24,790 bases of DNA. Source: Avoscillospira sp945864925 (GTDB taxonomy: Bacteria; Bacillota; Clostridia; Oscillospirales; Oscillospiraceae). The position numbers were made by a program, and so were the translations under genes. The DNA lies in NCBI GenBank assembly GCA_945830595.1, contig CALZZH010000012.1, positions 1 to 24,790 of the forward strand, in the 5' to 3' direction. The stretch's first letter is position 1, and each line of letters begins with the position of its first letter. The notes beneath the pieces are model-generated. The model searched no databases and had not been told where the DNA came from. It was given only the letters and a program-made list of their open reading frames with translations. Of the stretch, positions 7,876-14,947 are shown piece by piece.

Positions 7876-8223
7876 TTGCGATCGGGTCTGTAAGCCGGGT
7901 TCTGTAATCGACAGTCATCTATCTAGACGTAGCGTTGCCGCTGCGTTCCAGCCACCTTCTCGGAAGCAGCCGGGCCAGCCTTGCCTCCTCTGCGGTGTTG
8001 CTCCGAATAGAGTTTACAGCGATGGATGCTTCCACACCATCGGGGGCGCTCTTACCGCACCTTTCCACCCTTACCCCGTCAACGCGGGGCGGTATCTCTC
8101 TGTTGCACTTTTCCTGAAGTCGCCTTCGGCGGGCGTTACCCGTTATCCTTGCCCTGTGGAGCCCGGACTTTCCTCATGTACGGCCTTTCGGCGCTGCACA
8201 CGCGACTGTCCGACCCGGTCGCA
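7876..8223 (-). ncRNA. rnpB: RNase P RNA, class A
   Basis: This is the catalytic RNA of ribonuclease P, which matures tRNA 5' ends. Read on the minus strand, the 5' region has the universally conserved GAGGAAAGTCCGGGCTCC (8158-8175), followed by CAGGGCAAGG, GTGCAACAGAGAG and GGTAAGAGCGCCCCCGATGG-type sequence. The 3' region has AGATAGATGACTG and ACAGAACCCGGCTTA (7891-7905). P1 can be drawn by pairing 8212-8223 with 7876-7888 with one mismatch, which sets the ends. Length (about 348) and layout fit the ancestral class A type rather than the Bacillus class B type. A promoter and a terminator flank it exactly. The long open frame on the opposite strand is not a gene. Confidence 0.96.
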
Positions 8224-8228
8224 GCGTT

Positions 8229-8257
8229 ATTCTACTTTATTTCTGCCTGATTGTCAA
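8229..8257 (-). promoter_or_regulatory. Promoter of rnpB
   Basis: On the minus strand a perfect -35 TTGACA (8252-8257), a 17-base spacer and a -10 TAGAAT (8229-8234) put the transcription start near 8222. This agrees with the end of RNase P RNA helix P1 found independently. A strong sigma-A-type promoter is expected for this abundant RNA. Confidence 0.85.
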
Positions 8258-8262
8258 ATGAA

Positions 8263-8291
8263 TTGAAAAATTGGAAAGGAGCGGATATAAT
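8263..8291 (+). promoter_or_regulatory. Promoter of the murD transcription unit
   Basis: On the plus strand -35 TTGAAA (8263-8268), a 17-base spacer and a perfect -10 TATAAT (8286-8291) predict transcription from about 8298. It stands back to back with the rnpB promoter, with only five bases between the two -35 boxes. The leader to murD would be about 115 bases. Confidence 0.75.
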
Positions 8292-8297
8292 ATCTCT

Positions 8298-8412
8298 GAG
8301 TTTGCTGTCGGGTTAATACCTGCCTGAAATGTATGTAAGCAGGCGCCGGTATGAACTTCTTTGAAATGGCCTTTCAGCGGCAATCTATTGTATCAGAAAT
8401 GAGGCGAGTGCC
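8298..8412 (+). promoter_or_regulatory. Structured leader of murD with a small open frame
   Basis: The transcribed leader can form a hairpin from TACC and GCCTG (8317-8326) pairing with CAGGC and GGTA (8340-8351), with an internal loop, and a small GAAA/TTTC stem (8363-8375). Within it lies a 21-codon open frame from the ATG at 8351 whose TGA (8414-8416) overlaps the murD ATG in an ATGA junction. Its weak AGG ribosome-binding site sits in the 3' arm of the hairpin. I do not recognise a known riboswitch class. The regulatory role is inference; the pairing and the overlap are visible. Confidence 0.4.
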
Positions 8413-9786
8413 ATGAATTCCATGGTGGAAACATATTTTCGGACTCTCTTGGGCAAACAAGTGGCTGTGCTGGGGATTGGGGTCAGCAACCGGCCGTTGA
8501 TCCGCCTTTTGCTGCAGTTCGGTATTTCCGTGACCGCCTGTGACAAAACACCGCGGGAATCCCTGGACCACGATGTTTTGGAGTTGGAGCAGGCAGGCGC
8601 TGTCCTTCATGTCGGACCGGATTACCTGGAAGGCCTGGAGGCCGATGTGGTATTCCGGACGCCGGGCATGCATCCGAACCTGCCCGCCCTGCAGCGGCTG
8701 CGGGAAGGGGGCGCGGTCATTACATCGGAAATGGAGGCCTTCTTCTCAGTTTGCCCCTGCCCGATCGTGGCGGTCACCGGATCGGACGGAAAGACCACTA
8801 CCACCACATTGATTGCAGAAATTCTCCGTCACGCCGGCAAAACCGTCTGGCTTGGCGGCAATATCGGCCAGCCGCTGCTGCCGCTGGCCCACCAAATGGC
8901 GCCGGATCATTTGGCCGTGGTGGAACTGAGTTCTTTTCAATTGATGAACATGACGCAGTCGCCGCATATCGCCGTGATTACGAATCTGGCACCAAACCAT
9001 CTGGATGTCCACAAAGATATGGCAGAGTACGTCCAGGCCAAAGAAAATATCTATTTGCATCAGAATGCGGAGGATCAGCTGGTGCTCAACCTGGATAATG
9101 ACATCACAGCATCCTTTGCATCCAAAGCCAAAGGCCATGTCTCCTGGTTCTCCAGAAAGACCGTTCCGTCCTGCGGAGCCTGGCTGGAAGGGGATACGGT
9201 GTATGATCAGGGGAAGCCCGTTATGAAGCGCTCCGAGATCCTCCTGCCGGGCCTTCATAATGTGGAAAACTATATGGCGGCTCTTTGCGCTACCCGGGAA
9301 TATGCTTCGTTGGAGGACGTTGCTGCCGTCGCCCGGCAATTCAAGGGCGTGGAGCACCGCATTGAACTGGTTCGTACCATAAATGGCGTCCGTTACTACA
9401 ATGATTCCATTGCCAGCAGCCCCAGCCGCACCATTGCAGGGCTTCACTCCTTTGACCAAAAAGTAATCCTCATTGCCGGCGGATACGACAAGCATATTCC
9501 ATTCGATGTCCTGGGGCCGGAGATTACCGCCCATGTCAAGCGCCTGATCCTGTGTGGGCACACGGCGGAAAAAATCCGCAGTGCTGTGCTGCAGGCGCCG
9601 GACTATCGGGAGGGTGCACCGGAAATACAAATGGTTTCTTCCCTGGAGGAGGCTGTGAAGGACGCCCATGCCCATGCTGTGGAAGGGGACGTGGTGACGC
9701 TGTCGCCGGCCTGTGCAGCCTTTGACCAATTCAAGAACTTTATGGTCCGCGGCGCAGCCTACAAGGATCTGGTCCGCGCGCTGTAA
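8413..9786 (+). CDS. murD: MurD, UDP-N-acetylmuramoyl-L-alanine--D-glutamate ligase
   Basis: MurD is a cytoplasmic Mur ligase that adds D-glutamate to UDP-MurNAc-L-Ala in peptidoglycan precursor synthesis, using ATP. The 457-residue protein has the three family domains: an N-terminal nucleotide-like fold (VAVLGIGVSNRPL), the ATP-binding centre with GSDGKTTT (123-130), NHLDVHKDMAEY with the lysine likely to be carbamylated at K210, GVEHRIELV, NDSIASSPSRT, and GGYDKHIPFD and LSPACAAFDQF in the C-terminal domain. A GAGG element lies eight bases before the ATG at 8413; a second ATG at 8422 would drop three residues. Unusually for a mur gene it is not in a division/cell-wall cluster here but precedes ispD-ispF. 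Confidence 0.96.
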   Translation: MNSMVETYFRTLLGKQVAVLGIGVSNRPLIRLLLQFGISVTACDKTPRESLDHDVLELEQAGAVLHVGPDYLEGLEADVVFRTPGMHPNLPALQRLREGGAVITSEMEAFFSVCPCPIVAVTGSDGKTTTTTLIAEILRHAGKTVWLGGNIGQPLLPLAHQMAPDHLAVVELSSFQLMNMTQSPHIAVITNLAPNHLDVHKDMAEYVQAKENIYLHQNAEDQLVLNLDNDITASFASKAKGHVSWFSRKTVPSCGAWLEGDTVYDQGKPVMKRSEILLPGLHNVENYMAALCATREYASLEDVAAVARQFKGVEHRIELVRTINGVRYYNDSIASSPSRTIAGLHSFDQKVILIAGGYDKHIPFDVLGPEITAHVKRLILCGHTAEKIRSAVLQAPDYREGAPEIQMVSSLEEAVKDAHAHAVEGDVVTLSPACAAFDQFKNFMVRGAAYKDLVRAL

Positions 9787-9801
9787 GAGGGGAGGATTCG
9801 C

Positions 9802-10524
9802 TTGCTGAATATTTTAAAGCAGTGCTTTCGCAAGAAGCCGGAATCCTGTGCGGCAGTCATTGTTGCTGCCGGAAGCTCCAGCCGGATGCAGGGGACTGAC
9901 AAAATCATGGCCTCGATGTGCGGAGAGCCGCTGGTTGCCCATACCATACGGGCCTTTCAGGAATGCAGCGGGATCTCTCAGATTGTGCTTGTGACCAGGG
10001 AGGAATTGCTGTCACCCATGCGCCGCCTCTGTCAGGTCAATGGGTTTGACAAGGTGTCCGGGATCGTCCCCGGCGGCAGCAGTCGGGCGGAATCCGTCAG
10101 CAGGGGATTGGACCAGCTGGCCGATGCGCGTCTGGTGGCAATTCATGACGGAGCGCGGCCGTTGATTACGCCTGAGATCATTGCGAAAACCATCGAAAAG
10201 GCCGCAGCGTTTCACGCGGCAGCGCCAGCTGTCCCCGTGAAAGACACCATCAAAACAGCGGAAAACAGGATTGTCACCGGAACTCCGGATCGCGCATCCC
10301 TCTTTGCGGTCCAGACACCGCAGGTATTTGACTTCGACCTGCTGCGCGGCGCCCTGCAGCGCGCCTTGGAGCAAAGTCTGCCGATCACCGACGACTGCTC
10401 CGCCGTGGAGGCCATGGGGATGTCCGTCTATCTGACGGATGGTTCCGATGAGAATATAAAGGTCACAACACCGACGGATCTTCTGCTGGCGGAAGCCATT
10501 TTAAAGGAGAGAACGCATCGATGA
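9802..10524 (+). CDS. ispD: IspD, 2-C-methyl-D-erythritol 4-phosphate cytidylyltransferase
   Basis: IspD couples MEP with CTP in the non-mevalonate isoprenoid pathway. The 240-residue protein has the nucleotidyltransferase signature AAGSSSRMQGTDK (22-34, with R28 and K34 at the CTP site), IHDGARP (114-120), TPDR with R164 and NIKVTTP with K220, the expected substrate-binding positions. The start is a TTG with a strong GGGGAGG ribosome-binding site about six bases upstream. This gives about 16 extra residues before the usual AAVIVAAG start, a short basic extension of unknown use. The end overlaps ispF by four bases (ATGA), so the two sequential-pathway enzymes are coupled. Confidence 0.95.
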   Translation: MLNILKQCFRKKPESCAAVIVAAGSSSRMQGTDKIMASMCGEPLVAHTIRAFQECSGISQIVLVTREELLSPMRRLCQVNGFDKVSGIVPGGSSRAESVSRGLDQLADARLVAIHDGARPLITPEIIAKTIEKAAAFHAAAPAVPVKDTIKTAENRIVTGTPDRASLFAVQTPQVFDFDLLRGALQRALEQSLPITDDCSAVEAMGMSVYLTDGSDENIKVTTPTDLLLAEAILKERTHR

Positions 10525-10994
10525 GAATTGGACACGGGTATGACGTTCACCGCCTGACCGAGGGCAGAAAGCTGATTCTCGGCGGCGTGGAAATTCCCCA
10601 TTCCGGAGGACTGGAGGGCCATTCGGATGCGGACGTGCTGGCTCATGCCATCATGGACGCCCTGCTGGGAGCCGCAGCCCTGGGCGATATCGGCGGTATG
10701 TTTCCGGATACAGACGACGCCTATCTGGGAGCCGACAGCATGGCTCTGCTGGGGGAGGTCTGTCTTGCCATCGGCCGAAAGGGCTACACAGTCGGCAATG
10801 TCGATGCCACCGTGCTGGCGCAGAAGCCGAAACTGGCGCCGTATATCCCGGCCATGAAGAGCCGGATTGCTCAGGTCCTGCACGCGGACCCGGATCAGGT
10901 CAACATCAAGGCCACAACGGAGGAGCGCTTGGGCTTTACAGGAAGGGAAGAGGGCATTGCCGCCCACGCGGTCTGCCTGCTGGAGGAACGATAG
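10521..10994 (+). CDS. ispF: IspF, 2-C-methyl-D-erythritol 2,4-cyclodiphosphate synthase
   Basis: IspF cyclises CDP-ME 2-phosphate to MEcPP, releasing CMP, and works as a trimer with zinc. The 157-residue length is standard. Metal ligands D8, H10 (GHGYDVHRL) and H42 (HSDADVLAHAI) are present, as are GDIGGMFPDTD and the C-terminal ATTEERLGFTGREEGIAAHA. It shares an ATGA junction with ispD. The intermediate kinase IspE is not in the window. A likely terminator follows 22 bases after the stop. Confidence 0.97.
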   Translation: MRIGHGYDVHRLTEGRKLILGGVEIPHSGGLEGHSDADVLAHAIMDALLGAAALGDIGGMFPDTDDAYLGADSMALLGEVCLAIGRKGYTVGNVDATVLAQKPKLAPYIPAMKSRIAQVLHADPDQVNIKATTEERLGFTGREEGIAAHAVCLLEER

Positions 10995-11015
10995 AGAATC
11001 ATGGATCCCATGCCC

Positions 11016-11055
11016 CGCCGGCTTTCTGAGGAAGACCCAGAAGGCCGGCGCTTTC
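11016..11055 (+). terminator. Probable terminator after ispF
   Basis: A 13-base-pair GC-rich stem with one G-U pair has arms at 11016-11028 (CGCCGGCTTTCTG) and 11038-11050 (CAGAAGGCCGGCG) and a 9-base loop. It is followed only by CTTTC, a poor U tract, so termination may be partial. Its place 22 bases after ispF and before an independent gene pair supports the call. Confidence 0.55.
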
Positions 11056-11075
11056 ATCGAAAGGGATCGGCTTTC

Positions 11076-11233
11076 ATACTAAAATCTGTTTGAAATCTTT
11101 AAAAGATTTCCGAGGATGAATTGTGCCAGAAAAGGCAGATGACGCAGCTGGGCTGGCGCCCAGCAAGGAAGATAACGCATTCTGGCGCAATTCAGACCGG
11201 ATAGAATGGAAGATTTTAAACAGATTTTAGTAT
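11076..11233. repeat. 158-base element with 24-base terminal inverted repeats (MITE-like or structured RNA)
   Basis: The outer arms at 11076-11099 and 11210-11233 are complementary at 23 of 24 positions, and the exception is a G-U pair; the outermost 16 bases (ATACTAAAATCTGTTT) are perfect. Inside is a second 14-base-pair helix (11118-11131 with 11180-11193, one G-U), then a symmetric 15 by 15 base internal loop, then a 7-base-pair GC hairpin with a TGGC loop (11147-11164). The left arm continues into a local palindrome at 11092-11110. The element has no coding potential and contrasts in base content with its flanks. TA occurs at both boundaries (TA-CT and AG-TA), which would suit an IS630/mariner-type insertion, but no longer target duplication is seen. 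I do not recognise the family. Confidence 0.75.
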
Positions 11234-11307
11234 CAGACTTCTCTGTCAGGTTTTCCCGTATGTCGCTGCAGGGACCGGCTGCATAAGATGGACGGGAGGG
11301 TAGCCCT

Positions 11308-11562
11308 ATGCATCAGTTTTATCTCACATTCCGCTCCATGACCCGGGCACAGAGCGCAGCCACGGCGCTGCTCCGGAAGGGAATCGTGGCAGCATTTCTC
11401 CGCACGCCCAAGAGTCTGTCTGCCCAGGGCTGCGGCTACGCCCTGCAGATTGACGGTGCTTCGCTGCAGACCGCGGCGGCGTTTCTGCGCAGGGAGGGTC
11501 TGGCCTTTGACCATGCGTTCCGGCTCTATCCCGGCGCGCCTCCGCAGGAGGTGCCGCTTTGA
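11308..11562 (+). CDS. DUF3343 family small protein, putative Se/S carrier-like
   Basis: This 84-residue protein resembles the DUF3343 family, short proteins with an N-terminal F-R-S-M-T-A helix start, a conserved P before a variable strand and a Cys-Gly pair, here GCGYAL near residue 42. Family members are often described as putative selenium or sulfur carrier-like and are frequently next to class V aminotransferase-type cysteine desulfurases, as here. The ATG has a GGGAGGG ribosome-binding site seven bases upstream. Its TGA overlaps the TTG start of the desulfurase in a TTGA junction, so the two are almost certainly made together. A role as persulfide acceptor through its cysteine is inference. 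Confidence 0.75.
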   Translation: MHQFYLTFRSMTRAQSAATALLRKGIVAAFLRTPKSLSAQGCGYALQIDGASLQTAAAFLRREGLAFDHAFRLYPGAPPQEVPL

Positions 11563-12674
11563 TTTATTTGGATAATGCGGCAACTACCATGCCGAAGCCC
11601 CCGGAAGTATATTCCGCCGTACTGGACGCCATGAAAACCTGCGCCAGTCTTGGCCGCAGCGGCCACGAGGCTGCCAGAAAGGCAGCGGAGACCGCCTTTT
11701 CCTGCAGGCTGCTGGCCGGCGAACTCTTCGAACTATCTCCGGAACAGGTCGTGTTTACGCTGAACGCCACCCACGCCCTGAACCTCGCGATTAAAACCAT
11801 TGTTCAACCGGGCGACCGAGTTGTCGTCTCCGGTTTTGAGCATAATGCAGTGATGCGGCCGCTCCATAGCCTGGGGGCCCAAGCCGTAATCGCCGGATCC
11901 GCACTGTTCGATCCGGACGACACACTGACTGCTTTTGACCGCGCCATGACGCGGGATACGAAGGCTGTCATATGTACGCACGTTTCCAATGTGTTTGGCT
12001 ATATTCTGCCGGTTGAAGAACTGGCGGCACTCTGCCGGCAGCGGGGAATTCCGCTGATTTTGGACGCGGCGCAGTCCGCCGGCATTCTCCCGCTGTCCAT
12101 GCGGCAGCTTCAGGCCGCCTTTATCGCTATGCCAGGGCACAAAGGATTGTACGGTCCGCAGGGGACCGGAATGCTGCTCTGCGGGCAAACACCGGCCACC
12201 TTGCTGGAGGGCGGCACCGGAAGTCTCTCTGTCTCCATGGAGATGCCGGATTTTCTGCCGGACCGGGCTGAAGCCGGAACCCACAATGTGCCGGGAATCG
12301 CAGGTCTGCTGGCAGGGATGCAGTATTTAAAACAGCGCGGATGGAAGGCAGTCAGTGACAAAGAGGGGGCGCTGTTGGCGCTGCTCCAACAGCTGCTGAC
12401 AGGATTGCCTGGCGTCCGGACCTATTATGCCGGCGGTACGCTGCAATCCGGAGTCCTGTCCCTGACCGTGGACGGCTGGGACTGTGAAATGTTGGCCGAA
12501 CAGCTTGCAGAAGCGGGGATTGCCGTGCGGGCGGGGCTTCACTGCGCACCCCCCGCCCATCAAAGCGCAGGCACTCTGGCAAACGGAACCATCCGAATCA
12601 GCGTCTCCGATTTCAATACAAGAGCAGATATCGAAAGTTTTGTGGCCGTTCTCGCTTCCATCCTGGAAAAATGA
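11559..12674 (+). CDS. Cysteine desulfurase family protein, class V aminotransferase fold
   Basis: This 371-residue PLP enzyme begins with the typical MIYLDNAATTMPKP segment. It has EHNAVMRP with the ring-stacking His95, LDAAQSAG with D169, the Schiff-base lysine K195 in MPGHKGLYGPQGTG, and the acceptor cysteine C329 in AGLHCAPPAHQSAGTL, a compact loop like SufS/CsdA group enzymes. It fits the cysteine desulfurase family (EF2568-like) rather than the IscS group of Fe-S operons; no iscU or suf genes lie nearby. Start is TTG with AGGAGG about seven bases upstream. The likely reaction is removal of sulfur (or selenium) from cysteine (or selenocysteine); the acceptor may be the upstream DUF3343 protein. 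An 8-base T run follows the stop. Confidence 0.88.
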   Translation: MIYLDNAATTMPKPPEVYSAVLDAMKTCASLGRSGHEAARKAAETAFSCRLLAGELFELSPEQVVFTLNATHALNLAIKTIVQPGDRVVVSGFEHNAVMRPLHSLGAQAVIAGSALFDPDDTLTAFDRAMTRDTKAVICTHVSNVFGYILPVEELAALCRQRGIPLILDAAQSAGILPLSMRQLQAAFIAMPGHKGLYGPQGTGMLLCGQTPATLLEGGTGSLSVSMEMPDFLPDRAEAGTHNVPGIAGLLAGMQYLKQRGWKAVSDKEGALLALLQQLLTGLPGVRTYYAGGTLQSGVLSLTVDGWDCEMLAEQLAEAGIAVRAGLHCAPPAHQSAGTLANGTIRISVSDFNTRADIESFVAVLASILEK

Positions 12675-12692
12675 TTTTTTTTGCTCCCACCC

Positions 12693-12721
12693 TTGCCAAG
12701 TGAGCACTTCTGGGCTATAAT
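12693..12721 (+). promoter_or_regulatory. Promoter of the cdaA-cdaR unit
   Basis: A -35 TTGCCA (12693-12698), a 17-base spacer and a perfect -10 TATAAT (12716-12721) place transcription start near 12728, only about 12 bases before the cdaA start codon at 12740. That short leader has no clear ribosome-binding site, so translation may begin at 12740 in a near-leaderless manner or slightly downstream. Confidence 0.8.
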
Positions 12722-12739
12722 TACAATGATAAATTACGG

Positions 12740-13636
12740 ATGTTAGAATGGTGGTGTGGGCCTTTGCACGAAATAGCAGATTTTTTCACGGGCGCTCTGT
12801 TCGCAATTCAGAATATCAGTGTGACGGATATTCTGGATATTCTGATCGTGGCGTTCTTGATTTATAAATTAATCAACCTGGTCCATTCTACCAGCGCGGC
12901 GAGAGTCGCAAAAGGCATCATCCTGATCCTGCTGCTGACACTGCTGACAGACGTGCTGGATTTCTATATGCTGAATTTCATACTCAGCAAAATTCTGGAA
13001 TTGGGCTTTATCGCCCTGGTGATCTTATTCCAGCCTGAACTGCGCCGGGCATTGGAGCGGTTCGGCGGAAAGAATGTGGTCAAGGATCTTGTGGGCGGAA
13101 AATCTCCCAGAGGAGAAACCGAAAAAGCCATTTTGGCAACGGTTTCCGCCTGCGAGATTCTCTCAAAGGAGCGCGTCGGCGTTTTGCTGGCCTTTGAGCG
13201 GGAGACGTCTTTGGAGGAATATTTCAAAACCGGAACGCTGGTGGATGCCAAGACGACAGAGCAATTGCTGCGCAATTTGTTTTTCCCCAAGGCCTCGCTG
13301 CATGACGGCGCTGTCATCATTCGGGACGGACGTGTGGCTGCGGCCGGATGCGTCATGCCTTTGTCGGAGAATCCCCATCTGAACAGCGATCTCGGAACCC
13401 GTCACCGTGCCGGTATTGGTACCAGCGAAGTTTCCGACGCTGTGGTCGTAATCGTCTCTGAGGAGACCGGAACCATTTCGGTCGCCATCGGCGGTATGCT
13501 GAAGCGGCATTTGGCGCCGCAGACGCTGGAAAAATTGCTCATGACAGAGCTGGTCCCCAGTGAAGAAGATCAAAAGACGCTCCTGACTCGTTTGAAACAA
13601 TTTTTAACCAAGAGGATGCATACCAATGCAAAATAG
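12740..13636 (+). CDS. cdaA: CdaA, membrane diadenylate cyclase
   Basis: CdaA makes cyclic di-AMP from two ATP, a messenger for potassium and osmotic balance and cell-wall state in Bacillota. The 298-residue protein has three hydrophobic helices (about 31-48, 57-80 and 86-98) followed by the DAC domain with DGA at 189-191 (ASLHDGAVI) and RHR at 221-223 (GTRHRAGIG), both catalytic signatures. The first about 20 residues are longer than in many relatives, and the ATG at 12740 lacks a good ribosome-binding site, so the true start may differ. It overlaps cdaR by 11 bases, the standard pairing of cyclase and regulator. glmM, the usual third gene, is absent. Confidence 0.95.
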   Translation: MLEWWCGPLHEIADFFTGALFAIQNISVTDILDILIVAFLIYKLINLVHSTSAARVAKGIILILLLTLLTDVLDFYMLNFILSKILELGFIALVILFQPELRRALERFGGKNVVKDLVGGKSPRGETEKAILATVSACEILSKERVGVLLAFERETSLEEYFKTGTLVDAKTTEQLLRNLFFPKASLHDGAVIIRDGRVAAAGCVMPLSENPHLNSDLGTRHRAGIGTSEVSDAVVVIVSEETGTISVAIGGMLKRHLAPQTLEKLLMTELVPSEEDQKTLLTRLKQFLTKRMHTNAK

Positions 13637-14900
13637 GAAATGGCTGAGCTTTTTGGCTGCCATCGTGGTTTCCTTGGGACTTTGGGTTTATGTGGTCACT
13701 GTGGAAAACCCGGAAGGCAGTACCACCATCTATAATGTCCCTGTGACGTTTTCCGGACAGGATTTGCTGCGGGAGGACTATGACCTTTTGATCACCGACA
13801 GCAATATCGCAAACGGTGTGGAACTGTCCTTCACCGGAAAGCGGTCTGTGCTCAATAAGCTGCAGGAAAACAAGGCCGAGCTGTTAGTGACGATCAATGT
13901 GACCTATCTGAGAAGCGCCCAGACCTATAGTTTATCCTACGATATGACCGATCTGACCCTGCCTTCCTCCGTGTCAGCGCAGGACCTGGTGCTCAACACC
14001 AAGGATCCGTCGGCTGTATCCATTACGTTGGAAAACCAGATTAAAAAGACGTTTCCCATTGTAATCCAACAGAACGTGCGTTTGCAGGAAGGCTATATGT
14101 CGGACCGGCTGACGCAGAACTACACGGAGGTTGTGGTAGAGGGGCCCGAAAAGATCATTGATCAAATCAGTAAAGCCCAGGCTGTCCTGGAACGGGAAAA
14201 TGTGGGACAAACCATCACGGCCACTTTGCCCCTTACCTTGCTGGATGAAAATAACAATGCTGTGGACGCCTCGTCCCTTACATGCAGCATCACGGAAGTG
14301 GAAGTCACACTGCCTGTCCTGATGTATAAGGATGTACCGCTGGAAGTGCCGCTGATTGAAGGCGGCGGCGCTACAAAAGACGACGTGGTATTGGACATCA
14401 AGCCTGAAACCATCCGCTTGTCCGGAGAACCGGCGGTTCTGGAGAGCATCACCAGCATCAAGCTCTCCAACGTGGACCTGTCCAGCCTGATGACAAACAA
14501 TCAGACGGTGACCAGAACCATAGTCATCCCGGAGGGCTGCACAAATATCAGCGGGGAACAGGAAGCCACGGTGAATATTCAGATCAAAAACAAAGGAATC
14601 CGCCAGATGCGGATTTCCAGCAGCAATTTCCAGTATATCGGGCTCTCTTCGGACTACGGCGTGAACTTCAAGACAACGCTGCTGCTTGTGACCATTCGCG
14701 CAGATGAGAAAGACATTGACCAGATTACGGAAGATAATCTGCGTGTTGTCGCAGACTTCTCAGCCGTGGAACCCGCGGATTCTGTCTATGTGCCTGTAAA
14801 GATTTATATCGATGGATTTGAAGGCGCAGGTGTAGTTGCACCGGAGGAATATCGGATTCTGGCCGATATCATTCCCGTGGAGGAAATGGAGAATCACTGA
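13626..14900 (+). CDS. cdaR: CdaR, YbbR-domain regulator of CdaA
   Basis: This 424-residue protein has one N-terminal membrane helix (about residues 7-25, LSFLAAIVVSLGLWVYVV) and an extracellular part made of about four YbbR repeats, recognised by recurring strands such as NVPVTFSG, the VVVEGPEKIIDQI and IRLSGEPAVLESI segments, and V-x-I/V-x-P patterns. In relatives CdaR binds CdaA at the membrane and tunes c-di-AMP output. The start at 13626 lies inside the end of cdaA. No enzyme motif is present. The assignment rests on architecture and on its place after cdaA; sequence identity in this family is low, so domain borders are approximate. Confidence 0.92.
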   Translation: MQNRKWLSFLAAIVVSLGLWVYVVTVENPEGSTTIYNVPVTFSGQDLLREDYDLLITDSNIANGVELSFTGKRSVLNKLQENKAELLVTINVTYLRSAQTYSLSYDMTDLTLPSSVSAQDLVLNTKDPSAVSITLENQIKKTFPIVIQQNVRLQEGYMSDRLTQNYTEVVVEGPEKIIDQISKAQAVLERENVGQTITATLPLTLLDENNNAVDASSLTCSITEVEVTLPVLMYKDVPLEVPLIEGGGATKDDVVLDIKPETIRLSGEPAVLESITSIKLSNVDLSSLMTNNQTVTRTIVIPEGCTNISGEQEATVNIQIKNKGIRQMRISSSNFQYIGLSSDYGVNFKTTLLLVTIRADEKDIDQITEDNLRVVADFSAVEPADSVYVPVKIYIDGFEGAGVVAPEEYRILADIIPVEEMENH

Positions 14901-14947
14901 GCCGCATCATATTCGGAGACGCAGGCCAACTTGTGGAGGGGAATGTT

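Noticed and set aside
7871..8266. Open reading frame of 131 codons on the plus strand starting MFCDRVCKPGSV
   Set aside because: It is antisense to RNase P RNA, whose conserved blocks fully explain the sequence; this is a familiar false gene.
11076..11233. Retron, CRISPR tracr or OMEGA-type guide RNA reading of the inverted-repeat element
   Set aside because: No reverse transcriptase, Cas or TnpB/IscB gene, and no repeat array is present in the window.
12656..12682. Short stem TTCCA/TGGAA followed by eight T after the desulfurase
   Set aside because: A five-base-pair stem separated from the T run by six bases is too weak to call a terminator, though the T run before a promoter is suggestive.
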